Translations under genes and position numbers: made by a program
Assembly: GCA_903813345.2 (NCBI GenBank)
Contig: CAIIXF020000027.1
Location: 1 to 48,000 of the forward strand
Direction: 5' to 3'
Source: Owenia fusiformis
Lineage: Eukaryota > Annelida > Polychaeta > Sabellida > Oweniidae
Length of the DNA stretch: 48,000 bases
In this document: positions 1 through 12,705 of the stretch, piece by piece
Numbering within the stretch: the stretch's first letter is position 1
Layout: each line of letters starts with the position of its first letter
The notes under the pieces: model-generated
Database searches by the model: none
Told to the model about the DNA's origin: nothing
The model's input: the letters and a program-made list of their open reading frames with translations, nothing else

Positions 1-1187
1 AGGAAAGCTTGGGTCGATTTAGTTTTTTGATATCTCAAACCGATTTCGAGATATCAGTGTCCGAAAACGAGGTCCAAAAAAAAGTTCTTCGAATCAAATG
101 TCCAGGATATTGGTCTTATAGGAAATTTTCTCAGGATTCCGAATCTGAAAACCAAATTCGAATCTGACTTCCGGTTCGGAAGTTATGGCGTTTTGAAAGC
201 TCAAAAATCGCTAAATTTGGTGCCCATGTTAAGTCAATGGGAAAAAAGATTTTTTTGAAGTGAAAAATACGAAATATAGACTGAGTTCAGCTAAATATAA
301 TGAAAGCTTTTAAAAGAATGGGACCTCAAAAGCCATCTAGCTTCAAAATTTGGACACCAAAATGCCTAGGTCAAAATCTAGGTCAAATTCAAAGTTTTTC
401 CTTATTTTTGCTATTCTGACACTACACTTTAATTATATTCCTCGAAATTGTGTATACGTGTAGCCAAGAGTGTGCTTATAGCGTTAGCCTTTTGCCGTCA
501 GAAAGCATTTTGACCCACTTTTGAGATATGGTGTCCGAAATGTAGGTCAAAATAAAAAGTTCTCCAAATTTAACGTTTGAGTTATGAATTAAGAATAGAA
601 TCTTCTCAGAAATCCGAATCTGCAAATTAAATTTCAATCCGACTTCCGATTCTGAAGTTATGGCGTGTCCGAAAAGTAGGTCAAAATAAAAATTCGCAAA
701 ATTTAACGTATGAGTTATGAATTAGAGGTAGAATTTTGTCAGGAATCCGAATCTGCAAATCAAATTTCGATCCGACTTCTGGTTCGGAACTTCGGAAGTT
801 ATGGCGTTTTGAAATTTCAAGAAAAATCGATCTGATGGTATCCTGATAGAAAGTCAAGAGTAGAGAAGAAAATGTTGAAAAATGCATCCATCCTTCCTTT
901 CTGATCCTATCCTATCCTTCCTATCTACCCTTGCTTCGTATCCTCTCCTTCCTATCCTTCCTATTCTATCCCTTCTTCCTATTCTATTCTATCCTTCTTT
1001 CCTATTCTATCCTATCATTCCTTCCTATTCTATCCTATCCTTCCTTCCTTTTTCATCCATCCATCCATCCATCTTTTGCTGGATGACTTAGCTTATTTTG
1101 GATGACTTGGCTTATTCTGGATGACTCGGCTAAAAAAAGTCTAGATCTGGAGTCTGAAATTGAACTCGTTCAATTTCCAAAATCTAG
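1..1187 (+). mobile_element. Family A copy A0, cut by window edge
   Basis: The 3' portion of a family A element. It has core repeats with the ACTTCCG/CGGAAGT hairpin, a CCATCC/CCTATCC satellite at about 882-1075, GGATGACTTAGC/GGATGACTCGGC units at about 1079-1130, then the 3' end: ATCTGGAGTCT, stem AAATTGAAC with loop TC and stem GTTCAATTT, 7 nt, CTAG at 1184-1187. The 5' end lies outside the window. Confidence 0.7.
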
Positions 1188-1196
1188 TTATTCTTA

Positions 1197-2422
1197 TTCT
1201 AACCCAGTTTTCTCAATAACCATAAGGTTTTCAGTAAAGTCAGTCATTTGGTCAATTTAGGTCCAGAATCTTGTTCCTCGGAAAATGGGTCAAATTTTTA
1301 TCTAGGTCAAAGGTCAAGAACTAGGTCAAATCCAGTACTTTGTCACTTTTTTCGATTTTCTCGGTCGTCCTTCAATATTTTTGATCCGGTTTTTTTTCAT
1401 TGTGTTCCTTATAAAAAAGTAGGTAAGCTAGGATCGATTTAGTTTTTTGATATCTCAAACCGATTTCGAGATATCAGTGTCCGAAAACGAGGTCCAAAAA
1501 AAAGTTCTCCAAATCAAATGTCCAGGATATCAGTCTTATAGGAAATTTTCTCAGGATTCTACATCTGAAAACCAAATTCGAATCAGACTTCCGGTTCGGA
1601 AGTTATGCCGTTTTGAAAGCTCAAAAATCGCTAAATTTGGAGCCCATGTTAAGTCAATGGGAAAAAAGATTTTTTTGAAGTGGAAAATACGAAATATAGA
1701 CTGAGTTCAGCTAAATATAATGGAAGCCCATAAAAGAATGGGACCTTAAAAGCCATCTAGCTTCAAAATTGGGACGGTGTCCGAAAAGTAGGTCAAAATA
1801 AAAAGTTCTTCAAATTTAACATTTGAGTTATGAATTAAAGGTAGAATTTTCTCAGAAATCCGAATCTGCAAACCAAATTTCAATCCGACTCCCGGTTCTA
1901 AAGTTATGGCATGTCCGAAAAGTAGGTCAAAATAAAAATTCGCCAAATTTAACGTATGAGTTATGAATTAGGGGTAGAATTTTGTCAGGAATCCGAATCT
2001 GCAAATCAAATTTCGATCCGACTTCCGGTTCGGAAGTTATGGCGTTTTGAAATTTCAAGAAAATCGATCTGATGGTATCCTGATAGAAAGTCAAGAGTAG
2101 AGAAGAAAATATTGAAAAATGCATCCATCCTTCCTTTCTGATCCTATCCTTCCTATCTACCCTTGCTTCGTTTCCTCTCCTTCCTATTCTATCCCTTCTT
2201 CCTATTCTATTCTATCCTTCTTTCCTAGTCTATCCTATCGTTCCTTCCTATTCTATCCTATCCTTCCTTCCTTTTTCATCCATCCATCCATCCATCCATC
2301 CATCCTTCTTTTTCTTGATGACTTAGTTTATTTTGGATGACTCGGCTTATTCTGGATGACTCGGCTAAAAAAAGTCTAGATCTGGAGTCTGAAATTGAAC
2401 TCGTTCAATTTCCAAAATCTAG
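1197..2422 (+). mobile_element. Family A copy A1
   Basis: Begins TTCTAACCCAGTTTTCTC, as in A9 and A13, just after a TTATTCTTATT tract. It contains an AGGTCA direct repeat with one-base spacing (1304-1316), core repeats, a CCATCC satellite (about 2119-2310), two to three 19-bp GGATGACTCGGC units and a 3' hairpin with loop TC. CTAG is at 2419-2422. It is a shorter body type than A2 or A3 because one long spacer between cores is missing. Confidence 0.7.
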
Positions 2423-2436
2423 TTATTATTATTATT

Positions 2437-2652
2437 AGAATGCCGGTTTCGAAGAAACGGCATTCTATAGTTTTCGCCTTTTTCTTATTATTAGACTCCA
2501 GATGTCAATCTGGAGTCTATTGTTTTTGCCATTCTTCTTCTTCTTCTTCTTATTATTAGACTCCAGATGACAATCTGGAGTCTATTGTTTTTGCCAGTAT
2601 TCTTCTTCTTCTTATTATTATTAGAATGCCGGTTTCGAAGAAACGGCATTCT
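2437..2652 (+). repeat. Cluster of four 5'-terminal hairpin modules (B, A, A, B)
   Basis: Four short palindromes lie in (TTA)n/(TTC)n sequence. B-type AGAATGCCG modules lie at 2437-2466 and 2623-2652; A-type AGACTCCAGAT modules lie at 2493-2518 and 2558-2583. Each is preceded by TTATT and followed by ATTG or ATAG and then TTTTYGCC or TTTTTGCC. The left arm of each type is the reverse complement of the sub-terminal segment at the 3' end of the matching family. I read them as 5' termini; the last B module leads into the body of B1. Confidence 0.6.
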
Positions 2653-2673
2653 ATAGTTTTCGCCTTTTTCTTA

Positions 2674-2705
<32 letters not shown>

Positions 2706-4116
2706 CCACGCAAGATTTCTCCGCACACACCGACATGTCAGCTAATTAGCATATATCATCAACCTTGACATGTTCCTGGGCTACAGGGAAATGCCTTCAT
2801 TTTTTTAATTAGTCCCTCCCTAATTAGCCAAGGTCAAATCGCAAATTTTTACATTTTTGCACGTACAAGGAGTAACCATTTTTATTTTTTACCCAAAATT
2901 TGCATATGCCATCCCTCACAATTGCCATTTCACATATATTCCGGGTTTTAAAATTGGGTGCCCCAAATTTGAAAAATGGGGCACCCCAGTGGGGCAAAAT
3001 TTGAAAACTGTGTATCCGATCCCAATTCTGAGCAGATATAAAGAATAGAAGCCCCTGATTCCAAATATGCTTTTGGTTTTGGAATCCGACCTCTGAGTGA
3101 CCTTGAAAAGGTCAACAAGTTCAAAAATCAAAATTGCTCAAATTGATTCCAAATTGGTACCATTGTATTACACTGTACTCGGATAGAGTAAATTAGGTCA
3201 CCATTTTGACCTTGACCTTTGACATTGACCTTCAAATGACCTCAAAGTTGAAAACTAGGATTTTCATTCCAATTCTTTGCAAGTATGAAGTATGGATGTC
3301 CCTGATTCTAAATATGCTTGTGGTTTTGGAATTTGACCTCTGGGTGACCTTGAAAAGGTCAAAAAGGTTAAATTGCTAAAATTGCTCAAATTGATTCGAA
3401 ATTGGTACCATTGTATTACACTGTACTAAACTAGAGTAAATTAGGTCAACATTTTGACCTTGACCTTTGACCTTCACCGTAAAATGACGTAAAACTTATT
3501 TCTTGTTTTACCTGTTCAAGGAGCCACTGTAGTTATTTTTTGCATGCCTTACTCTTCCCATTTAACATATCTCTAGGGTTTATAATTTGGGTGATTTCAT
3601 CACTATCTGCACCATATGGGGTACTTCGACTGCTCCAAATAAAGTAAAGATTCTTCCAAATTGCCATTTTTGGTGATATTTGTGGTATTGTGGTGATAAA
3701 ACAGCTTTAATTGCAATAAAAACTAATTTTCTTCGATTAAAGTACACTTCCGGTTTGCTATTGTCTATGTCAATAATATCTGCAAAAGACTAATAAGCCC
3801 ATATAGAGCAGATTACTGTATATTATGACTGCCTAAATGGTATCAAGAAATAACAAGTTTAACACTTTGTTTTCCTAATCTATATAGGGGGCACGCGACA
3901 GCGCTTTAAAGCGCGTCTGGGAGGATAAGGGTACGGGTTTTTAAATTGAGTGCCAAAATTTCAAAAATATGGCAAAATATGATATCAAATATGCTTTCGG
4001 TTTTGGAATTCGACCTCTGCGTGACCTTGAAAAAGGTCAATTGTGCACCGAATTTGCTGCTGCGGCGAGGAACGGCATTCTACGAAATCGCCCCCGTGGC
4101 GATTTTAAATGTCTAG
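2621..4116 (+). mobile_element. Family B copy B1, apparently full length
   Basis: Starts with the B-type hairpin, then TTTTCGCC and a long (ATT)n tract, then a body beginning TTCCACGCAAGATTTCTCC at about 2704. The body carries many TGACCT/AGGTCA half-sites, including a perfect direct repeat with one-base spacing on the minus strand (3461-3473). The 3' end has CGGCATTCT (inverse of the 5' stem), stem AAATCGCC with loop CCCGT and stem GGCGATTT, TAAATGT, then CTAG at 4113-4116. The body has no similarity to family A that I can see, yet the terminal layout is the same. About 385 bp near 3600-3985 are absent from copy B2. Confidence 0.68.
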
Positions 4117-4128
4117 TTATTATTATTT

Positions 4129-5851
4129 TTCTTTAAGAGTTTTTTCAATAACTATAAGGTATCCAGTAAAGACCATTATACAGTTCATTTAGGTTCAGTA
4201 TCTAGTTGGTGGGAAATTGGGTCAAATTTTTATCTAGGTCAAAGGTCAAGAACTAGGTCAAATCCAGTACTTTGTCACTTTTTTCGATTTTCTCGGTCGT
4301 CCTTCAATATTTTTGATCCGTTTTTTTTTCATTGTGTTCCTCATAAAAAAGTAGAAAATCTAGGGTCGATTTAGTTTTTTGGTATCTCAAACCGATTTCG
4401 AGATATCAGTGTCCGAAAACGAGGTCCAAAAAAAAGTACTCCAAATCCAATGTCCAGGATATCAGTCTTATAGGAGATTTTCTCAGGATTCCGAATCTGA
4501 AAACCAAATTTCGATTTGACTTCCGGTTCAGAAGTTATGGTGTTTTGAAAATTCAAAAATCGCTAAATTTGGTGCCCCATGTTAATTCAATGGGAAAAAA
4601 TATTTTTTTGAAGTGTAAAATACGAGATACAGACTAAGCACAGCTAAACATAATGGAAGCCCATAAAAGAAAGGGACCTCAAAATCTTCTTTTCATAAAA
4701 ATTTGGACACCAAAATGCCTAGGTCAAAATCTAGGTCAAATTCAAAGTTTTTCCTTATTTTTGCGATTCTGACACTACAGATTAATTATATTCTTCAAAA
4801 TTTTGTATACATGTAGCCAAGAGTGTGCTTATAGTGTTAGCCTTTTGCTGTCAGAAAGTATTTTGCCCCACTTTTGAGATATGGTGTCCGAAAAGTAGGT
4901 CAAAATAAAAAATTCTCCAAATTTAACGTTTGAGTTATGAATTAAGTATAGAATTTTCTCAGGAATCCGAATCTGCAAATCAAATTTCGATCCGACTTCC
5001 TGTTCGGAAGTTATGACATTTTGAAAGCTCAAAAATCGCTAAATTTGGTGCACCATGTTATGTCAATGGGAAAAAAGATTTTTTTGAAGCGTAAAATTCG
5101 AGATATAGACTAAGTACAGCTTAAAATAATGTAAGCCTATGAAAGAAGGGGACCTCGAAGGCTACCTAACTTCAAAATTTGGACACCAAAATCCCCAGGT
5201 CAAAATCTAGGTCAAATTCATAGTTGTTCCTTATTTTTGCGATTCTGACACTATGTTTAAATGATTTGCTTCAAAATTTTGTATACAGGTAGGAAAAAGT
5301 GTGCTAATAGTGTTAGCCTTTTGCCGTCAGAAAGTGTTTCTACCCACTTTTGAGATATGGTGTCCGAAAGTAGGTCAAAATAAAAAGTTCTCCAAATTTA
5401 ACATATGAGTTATGAATTAAGGGTAGAATTTTCTCAGGAATCCGAGTCTGCAAACCAAATTTCGATCCGACTTCCGATTCGAAAGTTATGGCGTTTTGAA
5501 ATTTCGAGAAAATCGATCTGATGGTATCCTGATAGAAAGTCAAGAGTAGAGAAGAAAATATTGAAAAATGCATCCATCCTTCCTTTGTGATCCTATCGTA
5601 TCCTTCTTATCTACCTTTCCTTCATATCCTCTCCTTCCCATCCTTCCTATTCTATTCCTTCTTCATATTCTATTCTATCATTCTTTCTTATTCTATCCTA
5701 TCGTTCCTTCCTTTTTCATCCATCCATCCATCCATCTTTTTCTGGATGACATAGCTTATTTTGGATGACTCGGCTTATTCTGGATGACTCGGCCAAAAAA
5801 AGTCTAGATCTGGAGTCTGAAATTGAACTTTGTTCAATTTCCAAAGTCTAG
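4129..5851 (+). mobile_element. Family A copy A2 (first half of unit U1)
   Basis: Starts at CTTTAAGAGTTTTTTC after the B1 end and ends at CTAG 5848-5851, with hairpin loop TTT. The body has the one-base-spaced AGGTCA repeat (4236-4248), three core repeats, two long spacers and a short CCATCC satellite (about 5568-5740). A4, A6 and A10 are nearly identical; a visible difference is a T for A near 4840. Confidence 0.72.
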
Positions 5852-5856
5852 TTATT

Positions 5857-7594
5857 TTTCTTTAAGAGTTTTTTCAATAACTATAAGGTATCCAGTAAAG
5901 ACCATTATACAGTTCATTTAGGTTCAGTATCTAGTTGGTGGGAAATTGGGTCAAATTTTTATCTAGGTCAAAGGTCAAGAACTAGGTCAAATCCAGTACT
6001 TTGTCACTTTTTTCGATTTTCTCGGTCGTCCTTCAATATTTTTGATCCGGTTTTTTTTCATTGTGTTCCTCATAAAAAAGTAGAAAATCTAGAGTCGATT
6101 TAGTTTTTGGTATCTCAAACCGATTTTGAGATATCAGTGTCCGAAAACGAGGTCCAAAAAAAAGTTCTTCGAATCCAATGTCCAGGATATCAGTTTTATA
6201 GGAAATTTTCTCAGGATTCCGAATCTGACAACAAAATTTCGATCTGACTTCCGGTTCAGAAGTTATGGCGTTTTGAAAATTCAAAAATCGCTAAATTTGG
6301 TGCCCCATGTTAATTCAATGGGAAAAAATATTTTTTTGAAGTGTAAAGTACGAAATATAGACTAAGCACAGCTAAACATAATGGAAGTTCATAAAAGAAA
6401 GGGACCTCAAAACCTTCTTTTCATAAAAATTTGGACACCAAAATGCCTAGGTCAAAATCTAGGTCAAATTCAAAGTTTTTCCTTATTTTTGCGATTCTGA
6501 CACTACAGATTAATTATATTCTTCGAAATTTTGTATACATGTAGCCAAGAGTGTGCTAATAGTGTTAGCCTTTTGCCGTCAGAAAGTATTTTGACCCACT
6601 TTTGAGATATGGTGTCCGAAAAGTAGGTCAAAATAAAAAATTCTCCAAATTTAACGTTTGAGTTATGAATTAAGTATAGAATTTTCTCAGGAATCCGAAT
6701 CTGCAAATCAAATTTCGATCCGACTTCCGGTTCGGAAGTTATGACAATTTGAAAGCTCAAAAATCGCTAAATTTGGTGCCCCATGTTATGTCAATGGGAA
6801 AAAGGATTTTTTTGAAGTGTAAAATACGAGATATAGACTAGGTACAGCTTAAAATAATGAAAGCCTTTGAAAGAAGGGGACCTCGAAGGCTACCTAACTT
6901 CAAAATTTGGACACCAAAATCCCTAGGTCAATATCTAGGTCAAATTCATAGTTTTTCCTTATTTTTGCGATTCTGACACTATGTTTAAATGATTTGCTTC
7001 AAAATTTTGTATACAGGTAGGAAAGAGTGTGCTAAAAGTGTTAGCCTTTGCCGTCAGAAAATATTTCGACCCACTTTTGAGATATTGTGTCCGAAAAGTA
7101 GGTCAAAATAAAAAGTTCTCCAAATTTAACATATGAGTTATGAATTAAGGGTAGAATTTTCCCAGGAATCCGAGTCTGCAAACCAAATTTCGATCCGACT
7201 TCCGGTTTGAAAGTGATGGCGTTTTGAAAGCTTAATTTCGGAAAATCGATCTGATGGTATCCTGATAGAAAGTCTAGAGTAGAGAAGTCGAAAATATTGA
7301 AAAATTTATCCATCCTTCCTATCTGATCTTATCCTATCCTATCCTTCCTATCTATCCTTCCCTCATATCTTTTCCTTCCTATCCTCTCCTATCATATCCT
7401 TTCTTCCTATTCTGTTCTATCCTATCCTTCTTTCTTATTCTATCCTATCGTTCCTTCCTATTCTATCCTATTCTACCTTCCTATTCTATTCATCCATCTT
7501 TTTCTGGATGACTCAGCTTATTCTGGATGACTCGGCTAAAAATGGTCTAAATCTGGAGTCTGAAATTGAACTTCGTTCAATTTCCAAAGTCTAG
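5857..7594 (+). mobile_element. Family A copy A3 (second half of unit U1)
   Basis: Follows A2 with only TTATT between them. It ends at CTAG 7591-7594 after a hairpin with loop TTC. It has the one-base-spaced AGGTCA repeat (5965-5977), cores ending in ACTTCCGGTT, a CCTATCC satellite (about 7310-7495) and two 19-bp GGATGACTCAGC/GGATGACTCGGC units. A5 and A7 are its copies in the amplified units. Confidence 0.72.
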
Positions 7595-7605
7595 TTATTA
7601 TTATT

Positions 7606-7730
7606 AGACTCCAGATGAAATCTGGAGTCTATTGTTTTCGTCAGTTTTCTTATTAGACTCCAGATGTAAATCTGGAGTCTATTGTTTTCGTCAGTATTCT
7701 TATTAGACTCCAGATGACAATCTGGAGTCT
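7606..7730 (+). repeat. Three tandem A-type 5' hairpin modules
   Basis: Perfect 11-bp stems AGACTCCAGAT/ATCTGGAGTCT at 7606-7630, 7655-7680 and 7705-7730, with loops GAA, GTAA and GACA. Each is followed by ATTGTTTTCGTCAGT or a close variant and TTCTTATT. Stems are identical while loops vary. The cluster lies directly 5' of copy A4 and recurs at 10804-10928 and 14455-14579. Confidence 0.65.
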
Positions 7731-7779
7731 ATTGTTTTTGCCAGTATTCTTCTTCTTCTTCTTATTATTATTATTATTT

Positions 7780-9502
7780 TTCTTTAAGAGTTTTTTCAAT
7801 AACTATAAGGTATCCAGTAAAGACCATTATACAGTTCATTTAGGTTCAGTATCTAGTTGGTGGGAAATTGGGTCAAATTTTTATCTAGGTCAAAGGTCAA
7901 GAACTAGGTCAAATCCAGTACTTTGTCACTTTTTTCGATTTTCTCGGTCGTCCTTCAATATTTTTGATCCGTTTTTTTTTCATTGTGTTCCTCATAAAAA
8001 AGTAGAAAATCTAGGGTCGATTTAGTTTTTTGGTATCTCAAACCGATTTCGAGATATCAGTGTCCGAAAACGAGGTCCAAAAAAAAGTACTCCAAATCCA
8101 ATGTCCAGGATATCAGTCTTATAGGAGATTTTCTCAGGATTCCGAATCTGAAAACCAAATTTCGATTTGACTTCCGGTTCAGAAGTTATGGTGTTTTGAA
8201 AATTCAAAAATCGCTAAATTTGGTGCCCCATGTTAATTCAATGGGAAAAAATATTTTTTTGAAGTGTAAAATACGAGATACAGACTAAGCACAGCTAAAC
8301 ATAATGGAAGCCCATAAAAGAAAGGGACCTCAAAATCTTCTTTTCATAAAAATTTGGACACCAAAATGCCTAGGTCAAAATCTAGGTCAAATTCAAAGTT
8401 TTTCCTTATTTTTGCGATTCTGACACTACAGATTAATTATATTCTTCAAAATTTTGTATACATGTAGCCAAGAGTGTGCTAATAGTGTTAGCCTTTTGCT
8501 GTCAGAAAGTATTTTGCCCCACTTTTGAGATATGGTGTCCGAAAAGTAGGTCAAAATAAAAAATTCTCCAAATTTAACGTTTGAGTTATGAATTAAGTAT
8601 AGAATTTTCTCAGGAATCCGAATCTGCAAATCAAATTTCGATCCGACTTCCTGTTCGGAAGTTATGACATTTTGAAAGCTCAAAAATCGCTAAATTTGGT
8701 GCACCATGTTATGTCAATGGGAAAAAAGATTTTTTTGAAGCGTAAAATTCGAGATATAGACTAAGTACAGCTTAAAATAATGTAAGCCTATGAAAGAAGG
8801 GGACCTCGAAGGCTACCTAACTTCAAAATTTGGACACCAAAATCCCCAGGTCAAAATCTAGGTCAAATTCATAGTTGTTCCTTATTTTTGCGATTCTGAC
8901 ACTATGTTTAAATGATTTGCTTCAAAATTTTGTATACAGGTAGGAAAAAGTGTGCTAATAGTGTTAGCCTTTTGCCGTCAGAAAGTGTTTCTACCCACTT
9001 TTGAGATATGGTGTCCGAAAGTAGGTCAAAATAAAAAGTTCTCCAAATTTAACATATGAGTTATGAATTAAGGGTAGAATTTTCTCAGGAATCCGAGTCT
9101 GCAAACCAAATTTCGATCCGACTTCCGATTCGAAAGTTATGGCGTTTTGAAATTTCGAGAAAATCGATCTGATGGTATCCTGATAGAAAGTCAAGAGTAG
9201 AGAAGAAAATATTGAAAAATGCATCCATCCTTCCTTTGTGATCCTATCGTATCCTTCTTATCTACCTTTCCTTCATATCCTCTCCTTCCCATCCTTCCTA
9301 TTCTATTCCTTCTTCATATTCTATTCTATCATTCTTTCTTATTCTATCCTATCGTTCCTTCCTTTTTCATCCATCCATCCATCCATCTTTTTCTGGATGA
9401 CATAGCTTATTTTGGATGACTCGGCTTATTCTGGATGACTCGGCCAAAAAAAGTCTAGATCTGGAGTCTGAAATTGAACTTTGTTCAATTTCCAAAGTCT
9501 AG
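7780..9502 (+). mobile_element. Family A copy A4 (first half of unit U2)
   Basis: Near-identical to A2 at a 3651-bp offset. It starts in TTTTTCTTTAAGAG after a (TTC)n(TTA)n tract and ends at CTAG 9499-9502. The one-base-spaced AGGTCA repeat is at about 7887-7899. Confidence 0.72.
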
Positions 9503-9507
9503 TTATT

Positions 9508-10792
9508 TTTCTTTAAGAGTTTTTTCAATAACTATAAGGTATCCAGTAAAGACCATTATACAGTTCATTTAGGTTCAGTATCTAGTTGGTGGGAAATTGG
9601 GTCAAATTTTTATCTAGGTCAAAGGTCAAGAACTAGGTCAAATCCAGTACTTTGTCACTTTTTTCGATTTTCTCGGTCGTCCTTCAATATTTTTGATCCG
9701 GTTTTTTTTCATTATATTCTTCGAAATTTTGTATACATGTAGCCAAGAGTGTGCTAATAGTGTTAGCCTTTTGCCGTCAGAAAGTATTTTGACCCACTTT
9801 TGAGATATGGTGTCCGAAAAGTAGGTCAAAATAAAAAATTCTCCAAATTTAACGTTTGAGTTATGAATTAAGTATAGAATTTTCTCAGGAATCCGAATCT
9901 GCAAATCAAATTTCGATCCGACTTCCGGTTCGGAAGTTATGACAATTTGAAAGCTCAAAAATCGCTAAATTTGGTGCCCCATGTTATGTCAATGGGAAAA
10001 AGGATTTTTTTGAAGTGTAAAATACGAGATATAGACTAGGTACAGCTTAAAATAATGAAAGCCTTTGAAAGAAGGGGACCTCGAAGGCTACCTAACTTCA
10101 AAATTTGGACACCAAAATCCCTAGGTCAATATCTAGGTCAAATTCATAGTTTTTCCTTATTTTTGCGATTCTGACACTATGTTTAAATGATTTGCTTCAA
10201 AATTTTGTATACAGGTAGGAAAGAGTGTGCTAAAAGTGTTAGCCTTTGCCGTCAGAAAATATTTCGACCCACTTTTGAGATATTGTGTCCGAAAAGTAGG
10301 TCAAAATAAAAAGTTCTCCAAATTTAACATATGAGTTATGAATTAAGGGTAGAATTTTCCCAGGAATCCGAGTCTGCAAACCAAATTTCGATCCGACTTC
10401 CGGTTTGAAAGTGATGGCGTTTTGAAAGCTTAATTTCGGAAAATCGATCTGATGGTATCCTGATAGAAAGTCTAGAGTAGAGAAGTCGAAAATATTGAAA
10501 AATTTATCCATCCTTCCTATCTGATCTTATCCTATCCTATCCTTCCTATCTATCCTTCCCTCATATCTTTTCCTTCCTATCCTCTCCTATCATATCCTTT
10601 CTTCCTATTCTGTTCTATCCTATCCTTCTTTCTTATTCTATCCTATCGTTCCTTCCTATTCTATCCTATTCTACCTTCCTATTCTATTCATCCATCTTTT
10701 TCTGGATGACTCAGCTTATTCTGGATGACTCGGCTAAAAATGGTCTAAATCTGGAGTCTGAAATTGAACTTCGTTCAATTTCCAAAGTCTAG
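9508..10792 (+). mobile_element. Family A copy A5 with internal 453-bp deletion
   Basis: Corresponds to A3 but jumps near 9711-9713 from the TTTTTTTTCATT stretch of the 5' module straight to ATATTCTTCGAAATT. That removes what is 6063-6515 in A3. The junction shares ATT between the two parent sites, so a microhomology or slippage deletion is likely. The 3' end is intact (CTAG 10789-10792). Confidence 0.75.
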
Positions 10793-10803
10793 TTATTATT
10801 ATT

Positions 10804-10928
10804 AGACTCCAGATGAAATCTGGAGTCTATTGTTTTCGTCAGTTTTCTTATTAGACTCCAGATGTAAATCTGGAGTCTATTGTTTTCGTCAGTATTCTTA
10901 TTAGACTCCAGATGACAATCTGGAGTCT
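10804..10928 (+). repeat. Three tandem A-type 5' hairpin modules
   Basis: The same three 11-bp stems and loops as at 7606-7730, shifted by 3198 bp, at 10804-10828, 10853-10878 and 10903-10928. The following pyrimidine tract has one more TTC and one fewer TTA than the upstream copy, showing microsatellite drift. Confidence 0.65.
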
Positions 10929-10977
10929 ATTGTTTTTGCCAGTATTCTTCTTCTTCTTCTTCTTATTATTATTATTT

Positions 10978-12700
10978 TTCTTTAAGAGTTTTTTCAATAA
11001 CTATAAGGTATCCAGTAAAGACCATTATACAGTTCATTTAGGTTCAGTATCTAGTTGGTGGGAAATTGGGTCAAATTTTTATCTAGGTCAAAGGTCAAGA
11101 ACTAGGTCAAATCCAGTACTTTGTCACTTTTTTCGATTTTCTCGGTCGTCCTTCAATATTTTTGATCCGTTTTTTTTTCATTGTGTTCCTCATAAAAAAG
11201 TAGAAAATCTAGGGTCGATTTAGTTTTTTGGTATCTCAAACCGATTTCGAGATATCAGTGTCCGAAAACGAGGTCCAAAAAAAAGTACTCCAAATCCAAT
11301 GTCCAGGATATCAGTCTTATAGGAGATTTTCTCAGGATTCCGAATCTGAAAACCAAATTTCGATTTGACTTCCGGTTCAGAAGTTATGGTGTTTTGAAAA
11401 TTCAAAAATCGCTAAATTTGGTGCCCCATGTTAATTCAATGGGAAAAAATATTTTTTTGAAGTGTAAAATACGAGATACAGACTAAGCACAGCTAAACAT
11501 AATGGAAGCCCATAAAAGAAAGGGACCTCAAAATCTTCTTTTCATAAAAATTTGGACACCAAAATGCCTAGGTCAAAATCTAGGTCAAATTCAAAGTTTT
11601 TCCTTATTTTTGCGATTCTGACACTACAGATTAATTATATTCTTCAAAATTTTGTATACATGTAGCCAAGAGTGTGCTAATAGTGTTAGCCTTTTGCTGT
11701 CAGAAAGTATTTTGCCCCACTTTTGAGATATGGTGTCCGAAAAGTAGGTCAAAATAAAAAATTCTCCAAATTTAACGTTTGAGTTATGAATTAAGTATAG
11801 AATTTTCTCAGGAATCCGAATCTGCAAATCAAATTTCGATCCGACTTCCTGTTCGGAAGTTATGACATTTTGAAAGCTCAAAAATCGCTAAATTTGGTGC
11901 ACCATGTTATGTCAATGGGAAAAAAGATTTTTTTGAAGCGTAAAATTCGAGATATAGACTAAGTACAGCTTAAAATAATGTAAGCCTATGAAAGAAGGGG
12001 ACCTCGAAGGCTACCTAACTTCAAAATTTGGACACCAAAATCCCCAGGTCAAAATCTAGGTCAAATTCATAGTTGTTCCTTATTTTTGCGATTCTGACAC
12101 TATGTTTAAATGATTTGCTTCAAAATTTTGTATACAGGTAGGAAAAAGTGTGCTAATAGTGTTAGCCTTTTGCCGTCAGAAAGTGTTTCTACCCACTTTT
12201 GAGATATGGTGTCCGAAAGTAGGTCAAAATAAAAAGTTCTCCAAATTTAACATATGAGTTATGAATTAAGGGTAGAATTTTCTCAGGAATCCGAGTCTGC
12301 AAACCAAATTTCGATCCGACTTCCGATTCGAAAGTTATGGCGTTTTGAAATTTCGAGAAAATCGATCTGATGGTATCCTGATAGAAAGTCAAGAGTAGAG
12401 AAGAAAATATTGAAAAATGCATCCATCCTTCCTTTGTGATCCTATCGTATCCTTCTTATCTACCTTTCCTTCATATCCTCTCCTTCCCATCCTTCCTATT
12501 CTATTCCTTCTTCATATTCTATTCTATCATTCTTTCTTATTCTATCCTATCGTTCCTTCCTTTTTCATCCATCCATCCATCCATCTTTTTCTGGATGACA
12601 TAGCTTATTTTGGATGACTCGGCTTATTCTGGATGACTCGGCCAAAAAAAGTCTAGATCTGGAGTCTGAAATTGAACTTTGTTCAATTTCCAAAGTCTAG
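10978..12700 (+). mobile_element. Family A copy A6 (first half of unit U3)
   Basis: Near-identical to A4 at a 3198-bp offset. CTAG is at 12697-12700 after the hairpin with loop TTT. The one-base-spaced AGGTCA repeat is at about 11085-11097. Confidence 0.72.
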
Positions 12701-12705
12701 TTATT

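Noticed and set aside
7606-7730. CRISPR-like look of evenly spaced palindromes
   Set aside because: Units are contiguous elements without unique spacers, the context is eukaryotic and no cas gene is present.
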